Of a DNA stretch of 64,000 bases, positions 35,066 through 42,886 are shown in pieces; position 1 is the stretch's first letter; every line of letters starts with the position of its first letter. The translations under genes were made by a program, and so were the position numbers. Source of the DNA: Nocardia aurea (GTDB taxonomy: Bacteria; Actinomycetota; Actinomycetes; Mycobacteriales; Mycobacteriaceae); assembly GCF_003123685.1 (NCBI RefSeq), contig NZ_QCYJ01000085.1, forward strand, positions 186,001 to 250,000, in the 5' to 3' direction. Below the pieces are notes generated by a model that was not told the origin of the DNA, ran no database searches, and was given only the letters and a program-made list of their open reading frames with translations.

Positions 35066-36565
35066 ATGCTCCTCCACGACGAGCCCGCACTCGGCTCACC
35101 CGGCCTCTACATCGACGGCAACTGGGTCCATCCCGCCGGTGGCGGCACCAGGCAGATCCACGATCCGGCCGACGGCACGGTGATCGCCGTCGTCGGCGAG
35201 GCGGATCGAGCGGACGCGGTGCGGGCGGTCGCGGCGGCCCGCGCCGCGTTCGACGAGGGCCGCTGGGCGGCCACCACCAGCGAAGAGCGAGCCGCGCTGC
35301 TGGTTCGTCTCGCCGGACTGCTGGCGGTACACCGTGACGAGTTGGCGCGAATCGAGACACTCGACACCGGCAAGACGCTGCGCGAGAGTTTGCTCGACAT
35401 CGATGACGTGATCGCGGTCTTCCGCTACTACGCCCACCTGGTCACCACGGATGCGGACCGCATCGTCGACACCGGGAATCCGGCCGTAATCAGTCGTGTC
35501 GTGCACGAACCGGTCGGGGTGTGCGCGCTGATCGCCCCGTGGAACTATCCGCTGTTGCAGATGTCGTGGAAGATCGCGCCCGCACTGGCGGCCGGATGCA
35601 CGATGGTCATGAAGCCGAGCGAGGTGACGCCGCTGAGCACACTGGCGCTGGTACGGCTGCTCGACCGGGCCGGAGTGCCGCCCGGTGTGGTCAATCTGGT
35701 GCAGGGCGACGGCGCCGTCGTGGGGCCCGCGCTCACCGAAACCCCCGACGTCGATCTGATCTCCTTCACCGGCGGTCCGGCGACCGGGGCCGCCATCGCG
35801 CGAGGGGCCGCCGCGAACGTCACGCGGGTGACCCTGGAACTCGGTGGTAAGAATCCGCATATCGTCTTCGCCGACGCCGACTACGACAGTGCCGTCGACG
35901 CGGTGCTGACCGGAGCATTCCTGCATTCCGGGCAGGTGTGCTCGGCGGGTACCCGGCTCATCGTGCACGCGTCCATCGCCGAGGCCTTCGTCGCGGAACT
36001 GGTCCGCCGCGCCGCCCTGATCCGCGTCGGTTCCGGCACCGATCCTTCCTCGCAGACCGGGCCGTTGGTGTCGCCGGAGCATCGAGCGAAGGTAGAAGCG
36101 TATGTCGCGCTGGGCATTTCGGAAGGAGCTGTACTGGTCGCCGGTGGTGGACGCCCGGCCGACCCCCGGTTGGCGGACGGAAGCTATTACCTGCCCACGA
36201 TTCTGGACCACTGCCGCCGCGATATGCGGATCGTCCAGGAGGAGACCTTCGGCCCCATCCTCACCGTGGAGCGATTCGAGACCGAGGCCGAGGCCGTCGC
36301 ACTCGGAAACGACACCTCCTACGGGCTCGCGGCGGGTGTCCGGACCGGTGATCCGGCCCGGGGTGAGCGGGTCGTGCGCGCGCTGCGGCACGGAACGGTG
36401 TGGCTCAACGACTTCGGGACGTACACGCCCGGTGCGGAATGGGGCGGTTTCGGACGCTCGGGCAACGGTCGCGAGTTGGGGCCGAGCGGATTGGCCGAGT
36501 ATCGCGAGACCAAACACATCTGGCACAACACCGCACCGGCCGTCGGTGGCTGGTTCGCCGAGTAG
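35066..36565 (+). CDS. betB: Betaine-aldehyde-dehydrogenase-like NAD(P)-dependent aldehyde dehydrogenase
   Basis: 499-aa ALDH. The NAD fold has APWNYPLLQMSWKIAPALAAGCTMVMKPSEVTP, the catalytic Glu lies in TLELGGKNPH, the catalytic Cys in HSGQVCSAGTRLIV, and EETFGPILTVERFE and NDFGTYTPGAEWGGFGRSGNGRELG are conserved. The pattern fits the betaine/4-aminobutyraldehyde dehydrogenase branch. It is divergent from a glycine-betaine/choline importer, so oxidation of betaine aldehyde to glycine betaine is the likely role. No choline dehydrogenase gene is present here. GAGAGAAGG precedes the ATG. Confidence 0.85.
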   Translation: MLLHDEPALGSPGLYIDGNWVHPAGGGTRQIHDPADGTVIAVVGEADRADAVRAVAAARAAFDEGRWAATTSEERAALLVRLAGLLAVHRDELARIETLDTGKTLRESLLDIDDVIAVFRYYAHLVTTDADRIVDTGNPAVISRVVHEPVGVCALIAPWNYPLLQMSWKIAPALAAGCTMVMKPSEVTPLSTLALVRLLDRAGVPPGVVNLVQGDGAVVGPALTETPDVDLISFTGGPATGAAIARGAAANVTRVTLELGGKNPHIVFADADYDSAVDAVLTGAFLHSGQVCSAGTRLIVHASIAEAFVAELVRRAALIRVGSGTDPSSQTGPLVSPEHRAKVEAYVALGISEGAVLVAGGGRPADPRLADGSYYLPTILDHCRRDMRIVQEETFGPILTVERFETEAEAVALGNDTSYGLAAGVRTGDPARGERVVRALRHGTVWLNDFGTYTPGAEWGGFGRSGNGRELGPSGLAEYRETKHIWHNTAPAVGGWFAE

Positions 36566-36590
36566 TGCGGGAAGATCTGCGCGCACGCTG

Positions 36591-36612
36591 CCCACCGCGC
36601 CGGCGCGGTGGG
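36591..36612 (+). terminator. Hairpin terminator after the aldehyde dehydrogenase
   Basis: CCCACCGCGC pairs perfectly with GCGCGGTGGG around a CG centre, 26 bases after the stop. Confidence 0.65.
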
Positions 36613-36680
36613 CGATGGTCTCCATGGAGGTAGCCTCGGCATCGGAATGTGAATATCGGATTCATCTTTGGAGGGCTGCG

Positions 36681-37586
36681 GTGCGCATCGGTCTCTACAT
36701 CGGCGGCACACCACCGATCGACCACGTGCTCGACCGGATCCGGGCGTCGGCGCGGGCCGGATTGGACAGTGTCTTCCTGAACCAGGTGTTCGGTTGGGAC
36801 GCGATCACCGTCGCGGCGCTCGCGGTGCGCGAGGTGCCCGATATCGAACTGGGAACGGCGGTCGCGCAAACATTTCCGCGACATCCCCTCGCGCTGGCGT
36901 CACAGGCGCTCACCGTCACCGCGCTCGGGCCGGGCCGCTTCACCCTGGGGATCGGCCCGAGCCATCCGCATGTCGTCGAGAACATGTTCGGGCTGAGCTA
37001 CGAACGTCCCGCTCGCCACATCCGCGAATACCTCTCGGCGCTCGTGCCGCTGCTGCGCGGGGAGACCGTCGACTACCGGGGGGAGACGTTGCGGGCCGCG
37101 GGCACGGTCGAGGTTCCCGGCGCGGTCGCGCCGCCGGTACTGCTGTCGGCATTGGGGCCGACCATGTTGCGTATCGCGGGCGAACTGGCCGACGGCACCG
37201 TAACCACTTGGGCCACACCGCAGATCATCGCCGAACATATCGCACCCCGGCTCTCGGCCGCGGCGGCGGGACGGCGGGCGCCGCGGATCGCGGCGGTCGT
37301 GTCGACGGCCGTCACCGACGACCCGGACGCGTTGCGCCGGGAATTGGCGCGGCAGACCGCGGGGGTGTCCGACCTGCCGAGCTATCGAGAACTTCTGGAC
37401 CGACAGGGCCTGAGCGGAGTCCACGAGACCGCCCTGCTCGGATCGGAAGAGGTGGTGGCCGAGGGAATTCGCGCGTTCGCCGCCGTCGGTACCACCGATC
37501 TCGTCCTCAGCGTGCGTGGCGGCGAGGAAGAACAGCGCCGCACACTCGACCTCCTGGCCTCGCTACGGCGCGAGGGCCCGCGATGA
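36681..37586 (+). CDS. LLM-class oxidoreductase (probably F420-dependent)
   Basis: 301-aa luciferase-like TIM-barrel protein of the short subfamily common in mycolic-acid actinobacteria (RIGLYIGGTPPIDHVLDRI, GTAVAQTFPRHPLALASQALTVTALGPGRFTLGIGPSHPHVVENMFGLSYERP). The length and lack of the NtaA insertions favour F420 as cofactor, which is inference. The start at GTG 36681 has GGAGGG upstream; the longer frame from 36102 runs through the aldehyde dehydrogenase gene. It seems to be a stand-alone gene. Confidence 0.88.
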   Translation: MRIGLYIGGTPPIDHVLDRIRASARAGLDSVFLNQVFGWDAITVAALAVREVPDIELGTAVAQTFPRHPLALASQALTVTALGPGRFTLGIGPSHPHVVENMFGLSYERPARHIREYLSALVPLLRGETVDYRGETLRAAGTVEVPGAVAPPVLLSALGPTMLRIAGELADGTVTTWATPQIIAEHIAPRLSAAAAGRRAPRIAAVVSTAVTDDPDALRRELARQTAGVSDLPSYRELLDRQGLSGVHETALLGSEEVVAEGIRAFAAVGTTDLVLSVRGGEEEQRRTLDLLASLRREGPR

Positions 37587-37636
37587 CCGCCCGCTTCGAG
37601 TAGTCCGCCGCGGCGCGGTCGGCGTAGAGTCGGCGG

Positions 37637-37825
37637 TCACGCGAATTCGCGCCCGTCGACGGGAATCATTCGGTCCTCCATGATTTTTTCTCCGGTGCGC
37701 CGACGACCTGCCCGATAATTCGAATCATCCTGCGGATATATATCGCGAAATCCATGAGTGGCACTCTCCGTGCCATTCATCGGATTTTCTTCGCAATTGT
37801 CGTAGCGGAAGTTCGTTGATCGCAT
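37637..37825 (-). CDS. Possible small protein of atypical composition (up to 62 aa)
   Basis: A leftward frame with start ATG at 37825 or 37780 (MNGTESATHGFRDIYPQDDS). It is charged and Asn/Asp/Arg-rich, uses many A/T-ending codons, and is less GC-rich than every neighbour. No domain and only a weak ribosome binding site. It may be a real small acquired gene or simply the A/T-richer promoter region of the rightward aldo/keto reductase. Nothing else is seen in 37587-37941. Confidence 0.25.
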   Translation of the reverse strand: MRSTNFRYDNCEENPMNGTESATHGFRDIYPQDDSNYRAGRRRTGEKIMEDRMIPVDGREFA

Positions 37826-37941
37826 CCCGTCGAGATTCCAGACTTGGTCTGCGCGTGTCCGAAGTGAATGGCGCGGCACGTCTCTCACGACCGTGCCGGA
37901 GTCGCGGACGCGCTCGCACCGACGAAGGATGGGATGGAGCA

Positions 37942-39006
37942 TTGAGTTACCGCACGCTCGGCAGGACCGGAGTGAAGGTCAGCCCGCTGACCCTGGGCGC
38001 GATGAACTTCGGTTCGCGTGCCACCGGCGATCACGACGAAGCGATCCGGATCATCCACCGGGCATTCGACGCGGGTATCAATATCGTCGACACCGCCGAC
38101 TCGTATTCGCAGGGTGAGAGTGAAACGATTGTCGGCAAGGCATTGAAGGGTCATCGCGACAATATCGTCGTCGCGACGAAATTCCACAGCCAGTGGGGCG
38201 ACGGGGTCAATACCCGTGGCAGCTCGCGGCGATGGATCTTCCAGGAAGTCGAGAACTCGCTGCGCCGACTCGATATCGACTACATCGATCTGTATCAGCA
38301 GCACAAACCCGACCCCGAGGTCGATATCGCCGAAACCGTCGGTGCGCTCGACGACCTGGTGCGCCAGGGCAAGATCCGCTACTACGGGACCACGACCAAC
38401 GAACCGCACCTGCTCGTCGAGGCGCAGTGGGCGGCGACCCGGGACGGGCGCAGCCGCCCCGCGACCGAGCAGGCCCCGTATTCCATTCTCGCCAGGGGCG
38501 TCGAGCGCGCGACCCTGCCGATCGCGGGCAAATACGGGCTCGGCGTGCTGACCTGGAGTCCGCTGGCGGGCGGTTGGCTGTCGGGTAGGCATGTCGAGGG
38601 GAGTGAGGCCGGGCCGTCGGCACGTGCCGCGCGCCAGCCCGACCGTCACGATCCCGACCTGCCGATCAACCGGACCAAACGCGATATCGCGATCCGCCTC
38701 GGTGAGCTGGCCCGACAGGCCGGGCTGAGCCTGCCCGAACTCGCGGTCGCGTTCGTGCTGAACCATCCGGACGTGGACAGTGTGATCGTCGGCCCGCGCA
38801 CCTTCGACCATCTGGAGAGCCTGCTCGGGGTTCCCGACATCGTGCTCGACGAGTCCGTGCTCGACGCGATCGACGAGATCGTCCCGCCCGGCGTGACTCT
38901 CAATCGCGCGGACGAGGGCTGGCTGCCGCCGTGGCTGAAGAACGAGCCCGCGTCGCGGCGACGCCACCATCCGGTCCGCGCGACGGCCGCCCTCGCGGCC
39001 GTCTGA
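37942..39006 (+). CDS. Aldo/keto reductase
   Basis: 354-aa (alpha/beta)8 NADPH-dependent reductase: SYRTLGRTGVKVSPLTLGAMNFG, catalytic Asp/Tyr in VDTADSYSQGESE, Lys in VVATKFHSQWG, His in LYQQHKPDP, and the NADPH-binding C-terminal SVIVGPRTFDHLESLLG. The start is placed at TTG 37942 with GGATGGAG just upstream, giving the usual N-terminus; upstream in-frame GTG/ATG codons add unconserved sequence. It is followed 27 bases later by an NtaA-type monooxygenase, and a second AKR lies in the related unit at 53.5 kb, so it probably acts in the same catabolic pathway. Confidence 0.87.
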   Translation: MSYRTLGRTGVKVSPLTLGAMNFGSRATGDHDEAIRIIHRAFDAGINIVDTADSYSQGESETIVGKALKGHRDNIVVATKFHSQWGDGVNTRGSSRRWIFQEVENSLRRLDIDYIDLYQQHKPDPEVDIAETVGALDDLVRQGKIRYYGTTTNEPHLLVEAQWAATRDGRSRPATEQAPYSILARGVERATLPIAGKYGLGVLTWSPLAGGWLSGRHVEGSEAGPSARAARQPDRHDPDLPINRTKRDIAIRLGELARQAGLSLPELAVAFVLNHPDVDSVIVGPRTFDHLESLLGVPDIVLDESVLDAIDEIVPPGVTLNRADEGWLPPWLKNEPASRRRHHPVRATAALAAV

Positions 39007-39033
39007 AACCCGCTGTCGGGGTGAGGTGAGGTC

Positions 39034-40347
39034 ATGTCAGGACAACCGCCGCTGCATCTGGGTGTCAACTGCCCGGGGCTCGGGTCCTACCGCAACGCCT
39101 GGCGTCGTGACGGCATCGATCCGCTCGGCACCGCCAATCCGGATTTCTATGTGCGCGTGGCACGAACGGCCGAGCGCGGACTCTTCGACGCGATCTTCAC
39201 CGCCGACGTCCCCGCGCTGACACCGAGCTGGGAGACCGAACCCCAGCGCGCCACGCTCGATCCGGTAGTGGCGCTGACCCTCGCCGCCCACGAGACGGAA
39301 TACGTGGGGGTGGTGGCCACGGTCTCCTCGACGTGGCACCACCCGTACAACCTGGCGCGTTCGATCGCCACGCTGGATCGGATCTCGCGCGGGCGGGCCG
39401 GATGGAATGTGGTGACCAGCTACAACCCGCTGGTCTCGCCGAACTACGGACTCGACGTGCTGCCGCCCAAGACCGAAAGGTACGCCAGGGCACGGGAATT
39501 CCTCGATGTGGTGCAGGATCTGTGGCACACCTGGTCGCCGGAGGCGATCGTGGCGGACAAACGCAACGGGCGATACGCCGCGGCCGACGGCGTCCGACCG
39601 ATCCGGCACCGCGGAGAGTTCTTCTCCGTCACCGGCGGCGGATTGGTGCCACCGTCACCGCAGGGCATTCCCGTCGTGTTCCAAGCGGGCGGCTCGGCCG
39701 ACGGCCTCGACCTGGCCGCGCGTCACGCGGACGCCACCTTCGTCGCGGCCGCGACCATCGATGCCGCCCGCGACTACCGCGTCGGACTCGACGCGGCCTC
39801 CGCGGCCGCCAGGACGCCCGGGCGCACACCGGTGCTCGCCCTGCCCGGTCTCGTGCTCACGCTCGGATCGACCGACGAGGAGGCTCGGCGACGACGCGAG
39901 GAACTCGCCGACCCGGAATCCGAGGCCGCGACGCTGGCGATGCTCGCCCAGCGGCTCGGCGTCCCCGCCGAGGACATCGACCTGGACTCCCCGCTGGCAC
40001 TGGACGACTCGCATTTCGAGAAGCAGCGCCACGCCACCTCGGAGGGATTCCTGCGCTCACTGGCCTCGCTCGGCGAATCAGGCAGGACGGTGCGCGAGAT
40101 CGTGCGCGACGGTATCGGTCATCTCGCGGTGACCGGAGGCCCGAAGACCGTGGCGGACACGATCGAGGCGTGGTTCTCGACCGGCTACGTCGACGGCTTC
40201 AACATCATGTTCGACGTGATCGACGAACGTTTCGATCCCTTCGTCGACGAAGTCGTACCCATCCTGCAGGAGCGCGGCCTCTTCCGTCGCCGCTATCACG
40301 GCACCACTTTGCGCGATCACCTGGGACTTCCCACCCCCACGTGGTGA
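39034..40347 (+). CDS. NtaA/SnaA/DszA-family FMN-dependent monooxygenase
   Basis: 437-aa two-component flavin monooxygenase of the long LLM class, using FMNH2 delivered by a reductase. Motifs: LGVNCPGLGSYRNAWR, VARTAERGLFDAIFTADVP, SSTWHHPYNLARSIATLDRISRGRAGWNVVTSYN, VVFQAGGSADGLDLAARHADATF, and the C-terminal GYVDGFNIMFDVIDERFDPFVDEVVPILQERGLFR. Relatives cleave C-N or C-S bonds in nitrilotriacetate, dibenzothiophene sulfone or similar compounds. It heads the run leading into the SDR-like/DyP-like module and ABC importer, which begins 49 bases downstream. Confidence 0.92.
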   Translation: MSGQPPLHLGVNCPGLGSYRNAWRRDGIDPLGTANPDFYVRVARTAERGLFDAIFTADVPALTPSWETEPQRATLDPVVALTLAAHETEYVGVVATVSSTWHHPYNLARSIATLDRISRGRAGWNVVTSYNPLVSPNYGLDVLPPKTERYARAREFLDVVQDLWHTWSPEAIVADKRNGRYAAADGVRPIRHRGEFFSVTGGGLVPPSPQGIPVVFQAGGSADGLDLAARHADATFVAAATIDAARDYRVGLDAASAAARTPGRTPVLALPGLVLTLGSTDEEARRRREELADPESEAATLAMLAQRLGVPAEDIDLDSPLALDDSHFEKQRHATSEGFLRSLASLGESGRTVREIVRDGIGHLAVTGGPKTVADTIEAWFSTGYVDGFNIMFDVIDERFDPFVDEVVPILQERGLFRRRYHGTTLRDHLGLPTPTW

Positions 40348-40396
40348 TCGCGCCCGAATCCCACCCCGACCGTCACTCGAACGAGGAGTAACCGCC

Positions 40397-41110
40397 ATGG
40401 TCGACATCGTAGAGTTCAGCCCGGTATTCGCCGAGGCCGCCGACTCGCGCTTCCACCACGTCAACGGAATCTGGAACTCGCGCAAGCCCACCGAGCTCTT
40501 GGCCCGCGAACGCGGGCACGCCTACCACCGTCCCGCCGACGGCGGCGTCACCTACGAGGAGGCCGCCGAGGCACTGGCGAGCGCGGACGCGCTGATCCTG
40601 GCCCCGACCGTCGCCGCGGCCACCGGGATGTGGCAGCCCGCCGACGGCGAGGAAGCGGGCAGGCTCATCGGTCACCGTGTCCTCGACCGGATCGGTGAGC
40701 ACCGCCCGGATCTGCATATCGTGCTCGTCTCGCATTTCCTCGTCGGCCACGGCGTGACCCACCGCAACGCCAAGCCGAACACCTGGAGTCTGCGTGCGCT
40801 GGAGGCGCATCTGCGCGCAGGCCCCAATCCGTGGACCATTCTTCGGCCCACCTGGCTGTCGACCATTCACGATCCGTCCTACCAGACCAGACTCACCGGC
40901 GACCGCCACGCCGACGGCCTGGTCAGCACCGAGAGCGTGGCCGCCGCGGTGCTCACCGCCATCGAGAACCCGGAGGCCGCGAGCGGCCGGACCGCGGCGA
41001 TCTACAACCTGAGCATCCCCGAGACCGGTAGCACCGATCTCGTCTCCCAATTCGGCGCGCTAGACCGTGATTTCGAAGCCGAACTCGTGTTCGCGGCGGT
41101 GACCGAATGA
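40397..41110 (+). CDS. Atypical SDR-like NAD(P)-binding protein (module gene 1, copy A)
   Basis: 237-aa protein resembling NAD(P)H-binding atypical SDRs in its second half (HIVLVSHFLVGHGVTHRN, LRALEAHLRAGPNPWTILRPTWLS, LVSTESVAAAVLTAIENPEAASGRTAAIYNLSI) but without the N-terminal glycine-rich loop. The first half is instead MVDIVEFSPVFAEAADSRFHH with RPADGGVTYEEAAEALASADALILAP, so cofactor binding may be altered or lost. A close relative occurs at 56239-56961 in the same gene order. Coupled to the next gene by ATGA. Function unknown. Confidence 0.75.
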   Translation: MVDIVEFSPVFAEAADSRFHHVNGIWNSRKPTELLARERGHAYHRPADGGVTYEEAAEALASADALILAPTVAAATGMWQPADGEEAGRLIGHRVLDRIGEHRPDLHIVLVSHFLVGHGVTHRNAKPNTWSLRALEAHLRAGPNPWTILRPTWLSTIHDPSYQTRLTGDRHADGLVSTESVAAAVLTAIENPEAASGRTAAIYNLSIPETGSTDLVSQFGALDRDFEAELVFAAVTE

Positions 41111-42168
41111 GTCTGCCCGCGGGCCAGCACGAATGGGAAGCCACCTTCGGTCACGACGAACTCGACCGTCCGATACCGCCGCGACGGCAACTGCTGGTGT
41201 TCGCCGATCTGGCCGACGCGCCGAGCGCGGCGGGGGCGGCCCATCTCGAATCGGCGCTCACGCTGCTGGAGAGCCGCTACCCCTACGGTCCCGACGGACT
41301 GCTCACCACGGTCGGCTGGGGCACCGCGTGGTTCGACCGGCACACCGAACACCTCGGGCTGATCAATGTCGCGGCGCGGATGTCGCGCTGGGAAGACCCG
41401 GTGATCGAGACCCCGCACGCGATCTTCCACCTGGCCAGCGATCACGCCGAGGTTCTCGACGACGCGTTCGACACCCTGTTCGGTGACGGACCGAACGCGC
41501 AGGGGCAGTACCTGAAGGCACAGAGCGTGCGGCGCGGATTCGTCGGCGCGGGGCTGCCGAGCGAGGCGCTGCCCGAACTCGGGATTCCGCAGCATTCACC
41601 GCTGCTCTTCGGATTCCACTCGATCCATCGCGGAAATCAGGCCACCGAACAGTCGATCACCATCGGTGACGGTCCCTTGGCGGGCGGTACCACCGCGCAC
41701 GTCAGCCGGATCGAACTCGATGTCGAACGTTGGCACGCCAGAAGCCGCGACGCGCAGGCCGCGCTGCTGTACGCGCCGACCGTCACCGCGGCGCAGGCCG
41801 AGAAATTCGCCGACGACGCGCCGAGCGACTACCAGTCCTACGAACAGACCGCGAGGTCGCACGGCATCGTCGGCCACGCCCAGGCCGCCGCCCGCGCACG
41901 GGTCGACAACGTGCCGGTGATCAACCGCCGTGACTTCGCCACCGTCGACGACGGAAAACCCGGCACGCATTTCGTCGCACTGCAACGAGAGTTGCGCGAT
42001 TTCAACAACACTCGCGCCATCATGAACGCCGCGGACGGGCCGGGTTACCACCGCGCGGTGGGAGCGCGCAGGCGCAACGGCATCAACGCCTTCTTCGACG
42101 TCACCCATCGCGCGACCGTCGGCATACCGCCACGCGCGTCGCGCGCCTACCCGTACCTGAGGAGCTGA
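41107..42168 (+). CDS. Unknown ~350-aa protein, distant DyP-peroxidase-like (module gene 2, copy A)
   Basis: 353-aa protein with no signal peptide. RYPYGPDGLLTTVGWGTAWFDRH and RRGFVGAGLPSEALPE recall the ferredoxin-like halves of dye-decolourising peroxidases, with the second motif placed like the DyP GxxDG segment but without its catalytic Asp. The C-terminus is almost invariant between the two copies in this window (RDFATVDDGKPGTHF, FNNTRAIMNAAD, GARRRNGINAFFDVT). If the resemblance is real, it may bind heme or a flavin with changed chemistry. This is an inference at low confidence. Overlaps the SDR-like gene and is followed after 3 bases by the third module gene. Confidence 0.65.
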   Translation: MSLPAGQHEWEATFGHDELDRPIPPRRQLLVFADLADAPSAAGAAHLESALTLLESRYPYGPDGLLTTVGWGTAWFDRHTEHLGLINVAARMSRWEDPVIETPHAIFHLASDHAEVLDDAFDTLFGDGPNAQGQYLKAQSVRRGFVGAGLPSEALPELGIPQHSPLLFGFHSIHRGNQATEQSITIGDGPLAGGTTAHVSRIELDVERWHARSRDAQAALLYAPTVTAAQAEKFADDAPSDYQSYEQTARSHGIVGHAQAAARARVDNVPVINRRDFATVDDGKPGTHFVALQRELRDFNNTRAIMNAADGPGYHRAVGARRRNGINAFFDVTHRATVGIPPRASRAYPYLRS

Positions 42169-42171
42169 GCG

Positions 42172-42885
42172 ATGGTCGCTCCGAACGACATTCGCGCCGA
42201 AGAGGTCATCGACCGGGATTCGGTGGACGCTCTGCGAGAGATCCTGGACGATCCCGCCATCCCGGTGGCGACCACCGCGGTCGGGCCCGGAGCGCGGATC
42301 GGCGCGGTGCGCGAAGCCGTGGATCACCTCACCACGGTCGGCGCGCTCGCGGTGGCCGCGCATTCCGTTGCGGCGGGCGAACGGCTGTTGTCCACACTCG
42401 CCGACATCGACGCCGGGCTCGCCGACGCCGTGCGATGGCATATCGCGCTGTCCGGCGTACTCGCCGGTCTCGAACCGGGCCGGGCCCGCAACACACTGCT
42501 CGGCAATATCGGTCGCGGTGATGTGCTGACGTGGGCGCACACCGTGCGGGGCTGGTCGTGGTCGGAGGGCGCCCCGCCGAGCGGCGACGCCACGATCGGT
42601 CACGCCGACGGCGAACTCGAGATCGATCACTATCCCGGCCTCTACGACTACCTGCTCGTGTGGGAGCCGACGGGCGGGTCGCTGATCGCGGTACCGACCT
42701 ATCGCGACCGGATCTCCTGGGAGCAGACCGTTCCGGCGTCCGGGCGACCGGCCACCTGGGTGGTCCGTCTGGCCCGCACCACGTTCCACGTCGACGATCT
42801 GATCCCGCTCGACCGGCACCCGCGCGAACTCACGAGCTGGCGCGAGCCGATCCACCCCGCACCGACCTCAGAAGGAGCTCATTGA
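42172..42885 (+). CDS. Unknown protein resembling acyl-CoA dehydrogenase N-terminal/middle domains only (module gene 3, copy A)
   Basis: 237-aa protein. The N-terminal half is helical (DSVDALREILDDPAIPV, VREAVDHLTTVGALAVAAHSVAAGERLLSTL). The second half looks like the beta-domain of acyl-CoA-dehydrogenase flavoproteins (RGDVLTWAHTVRGWSW, PGLYDYLLVWEP, RLARTTFHVDDLIPLD), but the C-terminal four-helix domain that completes FAD binding and catalysis is absent. The assignment is my inference. A related 221-aa protein is at 54514-55179. GAGGAGCTG precedes the ATG, and the binding-protein gene starts one base after its stop. Confidence 0.6.
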   Translation: MVAPNDIRAEEVIDRDSVDALREILDDPAIPVATTAVGPGARIGAVREAVDHLTTVGALAVAAHSVAAGERLLSTLADIDAGLADAVRWHIALSGVLAGLEPGRARNTLLGNIGRGDVLTWAHTVRGWSWSEGAPPSGDATIGHADGELEIDHYPGLYDYLLVWEPTGGSLIAVPTYRDRISWEQTVPASGRPATWVVRLARTTFHVDDLIPLDRHPRELTSWREPIHPAPTSEGAH

Positions 42886-42886
42886 C

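Noticed and set aside
40397..42885. Reading the three-gene module as alkylhydroperoxidase/carboxymuconolactone-decarboxylase (Avi_7169/7170-type) proteins
   Set aside because: No CxxC or AhpD-type motif is present; the second and third proteins look more like DyP-type and ACAD middle-domain sequences.
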